The position numbers and the translations under genes were made by a program. DNA of 5,555 nt, taken from contig DMNR01000157.1 in assembly GCA_003452655.1 (NCBI GenBank), positions 1 to 5,555 of the forward strand, given 5' to 3'. A model generated the notes under the pieces. The model searched no databases. It was not told where the DNA came from and saw only the letters and a list, made by a program, of their open reading frames with translations. This document shows, one piece after another, positions 1 to 5,555 of this stretch (within the stretch, counting starts at the first letter, position 1; each line of letters opens with the position of its first letter). This DNA comes from Actinomycetota bacterium. Its GTDB lineage: Bacteria; Actinomycetota; Actinomycetes; S36-B12; UBA10799.

Positions 1-929
1 ATCGTCCCGCGGACACGGGCAGCTGTGGCAGTCATCGGACCTCCCCCGGGATAGCCGGCAATGACGGTGTCAGCACCACGATCCACTGGGCCGGACATGG
101 TCAAGGCAGGAGCACGCAGCCCCGGAACCTCCAAGATCGCGACATCGACTCGAGGGTCGAAGTAGACGGTGGTCGCCCGGAACGACCCCACGTCGGGAAC
201 CTCCACCCGCGGTGATCGCACTCCGGCAACAACGTGTGCGTTCGTCAAGACGCGAGCCGGGGCGATAACGAATCCACTACCAGTGAATCCCGATCCACAC
301 GATGGCGCAGACCCCTGGATCCGAACGACCGAATTCAGCGATCGCTGAACCGCCTTGTTCTTGACGACAGCGGCAGTCGGAGGATCAACGGGTGCAGGAG
401 GTAGCACTCCGAAACCGTCGAATAACTGAGGGAGGCCCGAGGTATCAACGAGGTTCCGCAGATTCGTCACCATGTCGCGGGCTTGACTCGGCACGACCGT
501 GTCGAGGGTGGAAAGCACCGACGACGAACGGACCTGCGACGACACAGTTGAACCCGGCAACGCTGTTGCCGTCGCAGCCAAGATCCAACCGATTACAGCG
601 ATCGCCAGAATGTTGAGTGCTGCCCCGCCAATGTTGTCGACGACGCGGGCCGGCTCCCACGTAATCCGGTCGTGCAATTTGCGACCAATGATCGATGTGC
701 CGAGTTGCCCAGCGATCGCACAACCCACCACCAACGCTGCGGTGATTGCCAGGCCGAGCATTCCTTCGATCCGCCATTGGCCAAGAATCAACGGGGCGAT
801 GAATACGCCGATCAGACCGCCACCAAGGAAGCCGATGAACGACAACAGACCGGATACGAAACCGTTCCGCCAGCCGGACCAAGCGAAGAGAACGACCGCA
901 GCAAGTACAACGATGTCGACGATGTTCAC
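1..929 (-). CDS. marP: MarP-like membrane serine protease (CvpA domain + S1C protease), C-terminus cut by window edge
   Basis: The product is a membrane-anchored, trypsin-like protease acting outside the cytoplasmic membrane; in M. tuberculosis MarP (Rv3671c) is needed for acid and oxidative stress resistance. About 309 residues are visible. Residues 1-125 form a CvpA-like domain with four hydrophobic segments (about 3-18, 23-48, 58-80, 100-123). A linker follows, then a protease domain from about residue 190. Cys211 (PSCGSGFTGSGF) matches the redox-sensitive disulfide cysteine of MarP. TNAHVVAG supplies the catalytic His232, and VDVAIL the catalytic Asp262. The GDSGG serine motif lies beyond position 1, so the gene is open at the edge rather than visibly broken. 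The GTG at 929 is chosen because AGGAGG at 940-935 sits 5 nt before it. It is the last gene of the leftward cluster, 90 nt after the Nudix gene. The family call is firm; specific substrates cannot be inferred. Confidence 0.93.
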   Translation of the reverse strand, partial: MNIVDIVVLAAVVLFAWSGWRNGFVSGLLSFIGFLGGGLIGVFIAPLILGQWRIEGMLGLAITAALVVGCAIAGQLGTSIIGRKLHDRITWEPARVVDNIGGAALNILAIAVIGWILAATATALPGSTVSSQVRSSSVLSTLDTVVPSQARDMVTNLRNLVDTSGLPQLFDGFGVLPPAPVDPPTAAVVKNKAVQRSLNSVVRIQGSAPSCGSGFTGSGFVIAPARVLTNAHVVAGVRSPRVEVPDVGSFRATTVYFDPRVDVAILEVPGLRAPALTMSGPVDRGADTVIAGYPGGGPMTATAARVRGT

Positions 930-934
930 GGTCA

Positions 935-940
935 CCTCCT
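935..940 (-). promoter_or_regulatory. Strong Shine-Dalgarno of marP
   Basis: Read on the minus strand the sequence is AGGAGGTGACC followed by GTG: a full AGGAGG with 5 nt spacing. It decides the start at 929 over the in-frame GTG at 935, which would overlap the ribosome-binding site itself. It is the strongest SD I saw in the window, consistent with marP being translated independently after the 90-nt gap. Confidence 0.75.
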
Positions 941-1019
941 CGCCGCTCGGACCGCTTGCGTGATGTCTTACTAGTGTCGCCTATGACTCCCACCGCTGAC
1001 GACGTGGAACGACGTGAAT

Positions 1020-1730
1020 CTACGAATCCGGCGAAGCCCGCCACCCGTCGTCGAACGGAACCACTCGGGCGCCATCCTCCCAGGGCAAGGCCCAACCCGC
1101 CATGTCCAATAGCCGGTCAAGTAACAACCCGGTGAATCCCCAGACAAGCATTCCGTTGACTTCGAAGCCCGACCCAACGTAGCCAGAGGGATGCGAGACC
1201 TTGACACGGTTGGCTGGATTCACTAGCTCCGCGATTGCGACGCGGTGAACATCGGCAACCTCTGCGGGATCCGCTGCCGCGATTGGTGAGGTCTCGCGCC
1301 ACCAGCCGAGGACGGGGGTGACCACGAAGCCCGATGGCGGCAGCCACATCTGCGGTAACGCCGCGACGGGGATCACTCCGGCCGGATCTAGGCCAGTCTC
1401 CTCCTGCGCCTCACGCAATGCCGTTGAGATCGGTCCGGAGTCACCGGGATCCTCCGCACCTCCGGGGAACGCAGGTTGGCCCGCGTGAGATCGCATGTCC
1501 GCAGCGCGTTCGATGAGCAGGACGTCGGGGCCGAGATCGCCGAGATCAGCGCCATCGGCGAAGAGAACAAGCACTGCCGAGTGCCGAACCTGCTCGTCGG
1601 CGGGTGCCCGGAAACGAACCAATTCCTCTGGCGAGGCCGTCAGCAGTCCAGCGATCAGCGGCTCGTACCAAGTGGGCAGATCGGCGGGTTCGATGAATAT
1701 TTCGACCTCTGCGCTCTCGTCTGCGCTCAT
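1020..1730 (-). CDS. Nudix hydrolase, CoA pyrophosphatase (NudL/PCD1-like) family
   Basis: A 236-residue cytoplasmic Nudix protein, equivalent in context to mycobacterial Rv3672c. The segment MRSHAGQPAFPGG (residues 79-91) is the signature preceding the Nudix box in the CoA pyrophosphatase subfamily, which splits CoA and its derivatives to 3',5'-ADP and 4'-phosphopantetheine. The Nudix helix follows as REAQEETGL (106-114), with Glu107, Glu110 and Glu111 as the expected metal ligands. The spacing from FPGG to REAxEE equals that in E. coli NudL. Start: ATG at 1730 shares its A with the TGA stop of the upstream tlpA-like gene (TGATG), and GAAGG lies 4 nt before it; the adjacent GTG at 1733 would be too close to that SD. 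The coupling points to one transcript with the thioredoxin-like gene and nth. The family call is strong; the true substrate is not proven. Confidence 0.9.
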   Translation of the reverse strand: MSADESAEVEIFIEPADLPTWYEPLIAGLLTASPEELVRFRAPADEQVRHSAVLVLFADGADLGDLGPDVLLIERAADMRSHAGQPAFPGGAEDPGDSGPISTALREAQEETGLDPAGVIPVAALPQMWLPPSGFVVTPVLGWWRETSPIAAADPAEVADVHRVAIAELVNPANRVKVSHPSGYVGSGFEVNGMLVWGFTGLLLDRLLDMAGWALPWEDGARVVPFDDGWRASPDS

Positions 1731-2377
1731 CACACCTTCACCTGCAGATACTTGTTGATCAGTTCAGCCAGTTCCGCCTCTGAGGAAACCACACTCGCCC
1801 GGCCCGCGATAGATCCATCCGCACGAACGAACACCGTGGTCGGTACACCGACAACTCGCAGGCCCGCGCGAACCTCGGAGTTGGGGTCCTGCACGGACGG
1901 AAACGTCATCTTCGTCTGAGCAGCCATTGCAAGTGCGGCCGCGCGATCATCCGCCAAGTCAATGCCAAGGAACCGAACCTGGTTGGAATGAGCGCGGTAG
2001 AACTCGCCCATCAGCGGCAACTCGGCCTTGCACGGTCCGCACCATGATGCCCACACGTTGACCACCAGCGGCATGCCCCGGACCCCGGCCAGGCGAACCG
2101 GGTTCCCCCGACCCAGACATGGCAACGTCAGATCAGGAAGGCCATCCGCGCGGGCGGGTACTGACGGATCTGAGGCGGGACATTCGTCGAGGCGAGCGGC
2201 TTGGATCTGCTCAGTCGAAGCCCCTTCTGTCGAACCAGGCTGGATCGAACCCGACGGCGTCGGAATAGCTGAGCCCGCAGGGTTGCTTCCGTCCTGAGAG
2301 GCGCAACCCGCGAGGACTAGGCAGGCCGCAGCAGCGGTCACGGACCACCGCCGAAGAGCCATCCCTCCCGTCAGCAT
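1730..2377 (-). CDS. TlpA/ResA-type thioredoxin-fold lipoprotein
   Basis: A 215-residue extracytoplasmic thiol-disulfide oxidoreductase, corresponding in position to mycobacterial Rv3673c. The N-terminus is a lipoprotein signal: R9 R10, a hydrophobic stretch to about residue 22, then lipobox LAGC with Cys25 as the lipidated residue. A Ser/Pro/Gly-rich tether covers about 28-55. The thioredoxin domain starts near residue 80, with active site WCGPC (Cys113, Cys116) and the cis-proline loop GVPT (Pro179). Two extra cysteines, Cys66 and Cys87, flank the start of the domain and could form a structural or regulatory disulfide (inference). The ATG at 2377 begins one base after the nth stop (TGACATG) with no clear SD, fitting translational re-initiation. 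An in-frame ATG at 2362 has GGGAGG only 1 nt away, too close to be convincing. Likely roles are thiol reduction, as in cytochrome c maturation, or oxidative folding; direction cannot be told from sequence. Confidence 0.92.
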   Translation of the reverse strand: MLTGGMALRRWSVTAAAACLVLAGCASQDGSNPAGSAIPTPSGSIQPGSTEGASTEQIQAARLDECPASDPSVPARADGLPDLTLPCLGRGNPVRLAGVRGMPLVVNVWASWCGPCKAELPLMGEFYRAHSNQVRFLGIDLADDRAAALAMAAQTKMTFPSVQDPNSEVRAGLRVVGVPTTVFVRADGSIAGRASVVSSEAELAELINKYLQVKV

Positions 2378-2378
2378 G

Positions 2379-3158
2379 TCAGGCCACGCCGGTCTTGATC
2401 ATCTTTGCCGCGACCTTGGGATCGGTCGGCCCCTCGCCGTACGACGGGCACCACTTTGCGACCGTGCAGGCTCCACACGCGGGACGTCGCGCGAAGCAAC
2501 AACGACGCCCGTGGAAGATCAACTCGTGCGACAGCATGGTCCAGTCCTTGCGGGGGAACAGGGAGCCGACTTCAACCTCGACCTTCTCCGGGTCGATCTG
2601 GTCCGTCCAACCGAACCGCCGCGACAGCCTGCCAAAGTGGGTGTCGACGGTTATTCCTGGTACGTCAAACGCGTTGCCCAGCACGACATTTGCGGTCTTG
2701 CGCCCGACCCCAGGAAGGGTCACGAGGTCTTTCATCCGCCGTGGGACTTCGCCGCCATACCGCTCACAGATCGCGTTCGCCATCCCCAACAGGGAGTTCG
2801 CCTTCGCGCGGAAGAATCCCGTCGATTGGATCATCGTCTCGAGCTCGGCGCGATCGGCAGCAGCTAGCGATGCGGCATCGGGATACTTCGCAAACAGCGC
2901 TGGGGTCACGAGGTTCACGCGAACGTCAGTGCACTGTGCGGACAGGATCGTCGCGATTACCAACTGCAGCGGGTTGTCGAAATTCAGTTCACAATGTGCG
3001 TCGGGGTAAGTGAGCGCAAGTTCGCGGCCGATTCGACGGGCCCTGCGCACCAACGCAGTCCGGGTCTCACCCGTCGGAGTCGCCGCCGTCTGCGCCTGTT
3101 CAGCAGCATCGGGCTTCCCTCCGCCTGAGGTGGTGGGCCGAATAGGTCTGGTGGACAC
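2379..3158 (-). CDS. nth: Endonuclease III (DNA glycosylase/AP lyase)
   Basis: A base-excision repair enzyme that removes oxidised pyrimidines and cleaves at abasic sites. The proposed product is 259 residues, a little longer than M. tuberculosis Nth (about 245) because of a Thr/Ala/Gly-rich N-terminus. LSAQCTD is the conserved N-terminal motif. The helix-hairpin-helix [10 protein letters not shown] (148-157) contains catalytic Lys154, and ITVDTH contains catalytic Asp172. A complete [4Fe-4S] loop is present: Cys221-x6-Cys228-x2-Cys231-x5-Cys237. The frame is open to 3413, but recognisable homology begins only near [11 protein letters not shown]. The GTG at 3158 is the last start codon before it; GTG at 3197 or ATG at 3272 are alternatives. 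No good SD precedes 3158, but a TACGCT hexamer 6 nt upstream could give a leaderless mRNA. It heads the leftward cluster and is coupled to the tlpA-like gene. Identity is certain; the start is not. Confidence 0.95.
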   Translation of the reverse strand: MSTRPIRPTTSGGGKPDAAEQAQTAATPTGETRTALVRRARRIGRELALTYPDAHCELNFDNPLQLVIATILSAQCTDVRVNLVTPALFAKYPDAASLAAADRAELETMIQSTGFFRAKANSLLGMANAICERYGGEVPRRMKDLVTLPGVGRKTANVVLGNAFDVPGITVDTHFGRLSRRFGWTDQIDPEKVEVEVGSLFPRKDWTMLSHELIFHGRRCCFARRPACGACTVAKWCPSYGEGPTDPKVAAKMIKTGVA

Positions 3159-3164
3159 CCGATT

Positions 3165-3170
3165 AGCGTA
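3165..3170 (-). promoter_or_regulatory. Possible -10 element for a leaderless nth transcript
   Basis: On the minus strand TACGCT fits the actinobacterial TANNNT -10 pattern and is followed by six bases (AATCGG) and then the GTG at 3158. That spacing would place transcription initiation at or next to the start codon, consistent with the missing Shine-Dalgarno. I see no convincing -35 element 16-18 nt upstream, so this is weak evidence. Confidence 0.25.
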
Positions 3171-3199
3171 CGTGCCGCCCGAAAGGGTGAGTCGCACGT

Positions 3200-3226
3200 T
3201 CAAGTATTTTCCCCACGGACCGATGC
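3200..3226 (+). promoter_or_regulatory. Candidate FliA/WhiG-class sigma promoter upstream of rsiG
   Basis: TCAAGTAT (3200-3207), 11 nt, then ACCGATGC (3219-3226). The enteric FliA-class consensus is TAAAGTTT-N11-GCCGATAA, so the match is 6/8 plus 5/8 with exactly the right spacing, including the core CCGAT. Initiation would be expected around 3232-3236, upstream of all likely rsiG start codons. The gene downstream encodes an anti-sigma factor of precisely this sigma family, which raises the prior. By a rough equal-base estimate an 11/16 match arises by chance about 0.08 times in this intergenic stretch on both strands, so it is suggestive rather than proven. Confidence 0.35.
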
Positions 3227-3300
3227 CTAATGCGAAGGAAACCGACCCCACCAACTGGTGGGCCAGGCCCATGTCAGCGCCTACGTCGATGGGATTGGTT

Positions 3301-3858
3301 ATGTCTGAGCAGAGTGGTTCAGCGACAGTTGGCTCCGGATCAGTACCGGAGCAGGTCGCGGCATCACGCTCGGAATTCGCCCAGCCATTTGCCGACCTCG
3401 ACGTCACGAACATGACCCTCGATCAACTCCGACAGATGCGCAAGATCCTGACAGAGCGCGAGAGTCAGATCTCTTACTGGCGGCGCATCATCCAGGCTCG
3501 ACTGGATCTCCTGCGAGACGGCGCCCTCAAACGCGGGGCAACCATTGAGGGCCTTCAGCGCATTCTGAGCCAACGGATGGGTGTGAACAACCGCAAGGGG
3601 ATCCTCAGCGTCATGCCGGAAGAGGACCAGCCAATGGCTGGGTTGGACCACTTGTGGCACCGAGGCATCAACAGCCAGGATGACGAGGAACTTGAGCGTG
3701 ACCTCATCGCTGCCGAACGCCAACTCTCAAGTATCCGCAGCGAACTCCACGGGATGATCGACGCTGCCACTGGGGAGCTTGTTGCCCGCTATCGCGAGGA
3801 TCCGCTGCTGGCATTGACCGCGTTGCCAACAAGGGTGCAACGCCCGTCGCCGCTGTAA
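3301..3858 (+). CDS. rsiG: RsiG-type c-di-GMP-binding anti-sigma factor
   Basis: A 185-residue, mostly helical protein with no membrane segment. RsiG of Streptomyces binds c-di-GMP through E-x3-S-x2-R-x3-Q-x3-D motifs on an antiparallel coiled coil and, when loaded, sequesters the sporulation sigma factor WhiG. Motif 1 here is perfect: Glu54, Ser58, Arg61, Gln65, Asp69, in a helix after [12 protein letters not shown]. Motif 2 is Glu139, Ser143, Arg146, His150, Asp154: four of five residues, with His for Gln. It is followed by ELVARYRED, the kind of motif-2 helix end I would expect in this family. The 85-residue offset between motifs fits a helical hairpin. Start: ATG 3301 has a weak GGGA 6 nt upstream; ATG 3271 (GGTGGG, 8 nt) and ATG 3289 are in frame. 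The open frame back to 3010 overlaps nth and is not used. It diverges from nth and precedes crp by 133 nt. The partner sigma gene is not in the window. Confidence 0.85.
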   Translation: MSEQSGSATVGSGSVPEQVAASRSEFAQPFADLDVTNMTLDQLRQMRKILTERESQISYWRRIIQARLDLLRDGALKRGATIEGLQRILSQRMGVNNRKGILSVMPEEDQPMAGLDHLWHRGINSQDDEELERDLIAAERQLSSIRSELHGMIDAATGELVARYREDPLLALTALPTRVQRPSPL

Positions 3859-3991
3859 GAATTATCCGCGTGAGAATGCGGGAATCCGCCCGTTTCCAAG
3901 GGTTTGTGTTGACGACAAGGTGCGAGGCGCGGCCGAAGTACGCCACAATGACATCAATCCGTATGCAAGATGACCAAGCGAAGGAAATCGC
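3859..3991 (+). promoter_or_regulatory. rsiG-crp intergenic region, presumed crp promoter and leader
   Basis: These 133 nt should hold the crp promoter if crp is not read only from rsiG. TTGACG at 3909-3914 is a good -35-like hexamer, but no TANNNT lies 16-19 nt downstream. CACAAT at 3944-3949 resembles a -10 without a good -35. GCGG-GAAT-CCGC (3878-3889) can form a 4-bp hairpin 20 nt after the rsiG stop but lacks a T-tract. I found no TGTGA-N6-TCACA site, so autoregulation by Crp is not visible. The crp SD, AAGGAA, is at 3981-3986. Confidence 0.35.
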
Positions 3992-4666
3992 GTGGACGAC
4001 GTACTAAGCCGTGCTCCGATGTTTGCCGCCCTCGATCCCGAGGCAGCCGCCGCTTTGCGGTCGTCGATGGACACCGTCAACCTGAACAAGGGCCAAGTTC
4101 TGTTCAACGAGGGCGAACGCGGTGAGCGGCTCTACATCATCACCGACGGCAAGATGAAGCTTGGCCATACGTCCTCTGACGGACGTGAGAGCTTGCTCGC
4201 CGTGCTTGGTCCAGGTGAGTTGCTCGGAGAGCTATCGCTCTTTGACCCAGGGCCACGCACCGCAACGGCGACCGCCCTGACGGAAACCTCATTGATGGGC
4301 CTTGGGCACAACGCGTTGCGTCCGTGGTTGACCGGTCGCCCTGAGGTCGCCGAGGCTCTACTTCAGGCCCTAGCCCTGCGCTTGCGACGGACCAACGAAC
4401 AGATGGCCGACCTTGTGTTTTCCGATGTTCCCGGCCGAGTCGCAAAGACCCTGCTCGAGCTTGGCGAGAAGTTCGGTCGGCCGTTGCCTGATGGAATTCA
4501 TGTCACGCACGACATGACGCAAGAGGAACTTGCGCAGTTGGTTGGCGCATCACGCGAGACCGTGAACAAGGCCCTCGCTGACTTCGCGGCACGAGGATGG
4601 ATCCGTCTGGAGTCGCGTTCGGTCATCCTGATCGATCCCGAACGGCTCGACCGGCGCTCCAAGTAG
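3992..4666 (+). CDS. crp: Crp/Fnr-family cAMP receptor protein
   Basis: A global transcription regulator of 224 residues, the same length as M. tuberculosis Crp (Rv3676). It starts MDDVLSRAPMF, close to the mycobacterial MDEILARAGIF. The cyclic-nucleotide domain spans about 10-115; its phosphate-binding cassette GELSLFDPGPRT places Gly79, Glu80, Leu81, Arg89 and Thr90 at mycobacterial positions. The C-helix carries RRTNEQMADL, with Thr134 and Asn135 for the adenine side. VPGRVAKTLLEL leads into the winged helix, where TQEELAQLVGASRETVNKAL (176-195) is the helix-turn-helix, with Arg188 and Glu189 in the recognition helix. There are no Fnr-type cysteine ligands, so cAMP rather than Fe-S sensing is expected. 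The start is GTG 3992, with AAGGAA 5 nt upstream. It lies downstream of rsiG on the same strand and converges on the MBL gene. Its regulon cannot be inferred from this window. Confidence 0.96.
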   Translation: MDDVLSRAPMFAALDPEAAAALRSSMDTVNLNKGQVLFNEGERGERLYIITDGKMKLGHTSSDGRESLLAVLGPGELLGELSLFDPGPRTATATALTETSLMGLGHNALRPWLTGRPEVAEALLQALALRLRRTNEQMADLVFSDVPGRVAKTLLELGEKFGRPLPDGIHVTHDMTQEELAQLVGASRETVNKALADFAARGWIRLESRSVILIDPERLDRRSK

Positions 4667-4679
4667 CTGCAGCGCTACT
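4662..4679. terminator. Small inverted repeat across both convergent stop codons
   Basis: AGTAGC (4662-4667), a 6-nt loop, then GCTACT (4674-4679) form a perfect 6-bp stem that includes the crp stop TAG and two bases of the MBL stop on the other strand. The location, in the 11-nt gap between convergent genes, suits a bidirectional transcription end. The stem is short, only half GC, and has no T-tract on either side, so an intrinsic terminator is doubtful. Confidence 0.25.
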
Positions 4680-5520
4680 ACCCGTGGGTTGCCAAGTACT
4701 CCAGCTGCGCCCGCACACTCAATAACGCCAACGGCCACACCGACTTCGGTACGTCTGCATAGACGGTCTCGACGACGCGTTGAGCGAGGTCCTGAATCGG
4801 TAAGCCGTGGCTGCCGAGTTCAGTAACGACCGCTCGTACCTGCTCAAGGCGTTCCTGCCGATGGGCGAGGTAGTAGTCAATGACAGCGCCCGGCTGATCG
4901 AGCGTGGGTCCATGCCCCGGCAAGATCCTGCTGAGGTCCGATTCGTGAACTAGTTCCCGCAGACGATGCAACGAATCGAGGTACTCGACAAGAGTGCCAT
5001 CCGGGTATGCAACAACGGTCGTTCCTCGACCCAACACGGTGTCGCCAGTCAGCAGTGATCCATCCTGCGGGAGGTGGAACGACAACGAATCCGATGAATG
5101 CCCCGGCGTCGCCACAACGTGGATCTCAATGCCCGAGAGCTCGAGAACCTCTCCGCCCGTGAGCCCCTCACTGCCGTACTGGTGAGCAGGGTCAAGCGCC
5201 TGCACTTCACAACCCGCTGCCTCGGCAAACATCCGGGCTCCGGCACTGTGATCAAGGTGGCCATGTGTGAGCAGAATACGTTCAATCCGAGCCCCTCGCG
5301 CCTGAACTTCAGTGGCGACCATCTGCCAGTGAGCCACATCGTTGGGACCCGGATCGATGACGCTGAGCCCTGTCGACCCAGGAGCGCCGATCAACCACGT
5401 GTTGGTGCCGTCCAGAGTCTGGGGTCCGGCGTTTGGCGCGAGCACACACGTGGCGTGGGCAGTGATCTCGCCGCCGAACCACTCACCAGCGAACCCAGGC
5501 GGGCCGATCATCCCGGTCAT
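4678..5520 (-). CDS. Metallo-beta-lactamase-fold hydrolase (LACTB2-like, Rv3677c family)
   Basis: A 280-residue cytoplasmic MBL-fold protein. Metal-binding motifs are all present: THGHLDH (85-91, His/His/Asp/His), TPGHSSD with His141, LTGDTVLG with Asp160, and LPGHGP with His203. The N-terminal LDGTNTWLIG and VIDPGPND strands are typical of the LACTB2/Rv3677c group. The C-terminal segment from about 215 (YYLAHRQERLEQVRAVV onward) matches the small winged-helix-like domain of that group. LACTB2 itself is an endoribonuclease, but bacterial members are poorly characterised, so substrate is left open. The ATG at 5520 gives a sensible N-terminus, has GGAA about 9 nt upstream and forms ATGA with a possible upstream stop; a TTG at 5538 and an ATG at 5511 are in frame. 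The gene is convergent with crp and stops 11 nt from it. In mycobacteria the same gene neighbours crp. Confidence 0.92.
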   Translation of the reverse strand: MTGMIGPPGFAGEWFGGEITAHATCVLAPNAGPQTLDGTNTWLIGAPGSTGLSVIDPGPNDVAHWQMVATEVQARGARIERILLTHGHLDHSAGARMFAEAAGCEVQALDPAHQYGSEGLTGGEVLELSGIEIHVVATPGHSSDSLSFHLPQDGSLLTGDTVLGRGTTVVAYPDGTLVEYLDSLHRLRELVHESDLSRILPGHGPTLDQPGAVIDYYLAHRQERLEQVRAVVTELGSHGLPIQDLAQRVVETVYADVPKSVWPLALLSVRAQLEYLATHG

Positions 5521-5555
5521 GAGGCGGTTCCGCAGCAATCTGCAAGCATTCGGTG
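5517..5555 (-). CDS. Possible C-terminal tail of an upstream leftward gene (partial)
   Basis: Reading leftward from the right edge gives 12 open codons (HRMLADCCGTAS) ending in TGA at 5519-5517. That TGA overlaps the MBL start as ATGA, the classic 4-nt overlap of coupled genes. Only 39 nt are visible and the residues match no family I recognise; they do not look like the end of the RidA-like protein found next to this gene in mycobacteria. An open frame this short is weak evidence by itself. Confidence 0.3.
   Translation of the reverse strand, partial: HRMLADCCGTAS

Noticed and set aside
1001..1020. Imperfect tandem repeat GACGTGGAAC/GACGTGAATC at the end of the Nudix gene
   Set aside because: There are only two copies, 8 of 10 bases alike, partly at a stop codon. 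Nothing ties it to an operator or repeat family.
445..1095. A long leftward open frame of 216 codons, and a rightward one at 499-963, over the start of marP
   Set aside because: Both are shadows of the marP frame. Their translations are Arg/Ser-rich with no domain, whereas the marP frame gives four membrane helices and an intact protease His/Asp pair.
2376..3013. Three overlapping rightward open frames of 160-205 codons across nth
   Set aside because: They are antisense to nth, which has all catalytic and Fe-S residues. Their translations are low-complexity Arg/Ser/Pro-rich and lack any motif.
3010..3413. About 400 nt where the upstream-extended nth and rsiG frames are both open on opposite strands
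   Set aside because: Taken literally, the genes would overlap head to head. Homology to Nth starts only near 3060 and to RsiG only near 3385, so the extensions are more likely stop-poor GC-rich sequence around a divergent promoter.
3866..3889. Alternative hairpins CCGC/GCGG and GCGG/CCGC after rsiG as an attenuator or terminator
   Set aside because: The stems are 4 bp, there is no T-tract and no leader peptide; too weak to claim as a regulatory switch.
3904..3918. TTGT-N7-ACAA as a Crp autoregulatory operator
   Set aside because: The arms are only 4 bp and do not match TGTGA-N6-TCACA; the symmetry is of the kind expected by chance.
3913..3939. GCCGAAGT upstream of crp as a second FliA/WhiG-type -10 element
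   Set aside because: The sequence 11 nt upstream (CGACAAGG) does not resemble TAAAGTTT; the total match is only about 6 of 16.

Overview
The window is a chromosomal segment of an actinomycete (Actinomycetota). The gene order marP, Nudix CoA pyrophosphatase, TlpA-like lipoprotein, nth, (divergent) crp, metallo-beta-lactamase-fold hydrolase is that of the Mycobacterium tuberculosis Rv3671c-Rv3677c neighbourhood. The Crp-like protein has the length and residue numbering of mycobacterial Crp. The DNA is moderately GC-rich (about 60% judged by eye), uses several GTG starts, and shows no phage, transposon, tRNA, rRNA or CRISPR sequence. I cannot name the genus.

Layout. Positions 1-3158 are a leftward run of four genes: nth (2379-3158), a TlpA/ResA-type thioredoxin-fold lipoprotein (1730-2377), a Nudix hydrolase of the CoA pyrophosphatase type (1020-1730) and marP (from 929, running off the left edge before its catalytic serine). 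The first three are nearly contiguous (1-nt gap, then 1-nt overlap), so they are probably co-transcribed; marP follows after 90 nt with its own strong Shine-Dalgarno. Positions 3301-4666 carry two rightward genes, an RsiG-type c-di-GMP-binding anti-sigma factor and crp. Positions 4678-5520 carry a leftward MBL-fold hydrolase, convergent with crp and separated from it by 11 nt. A short leftward tail overlapping the MBL start may be the end of another gene.

How they fit together. The leftward genes look like housekeeping and envelope-stress functions: base-excision repair, extracytoplasmic thiol redox chemistry, nucleotide clean-up and a periplasmic acid/oxidation-resistance protease. The rightward pair are two second-messenger-type regulators side by side: RsiG (c-di-GMP, restraining a WhiG/FliA-family sigma factor) and Crp (cAMP family).

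Main point of interest. The gene between nth and crp can be identified from motifs: it has one perfect E-x3-S-x2-R-x3-Q-x3-D c-di-GMP signature and a second copy in which Q is replaced by H. Upstream of it lies a sequence resembling a FliA/WhiG-class promoter, which suggests that the anti-sigma gene may be controlled by its own target sigma factor. No sigma gene is in the window. I found no wholly unknown multi-gene system here.
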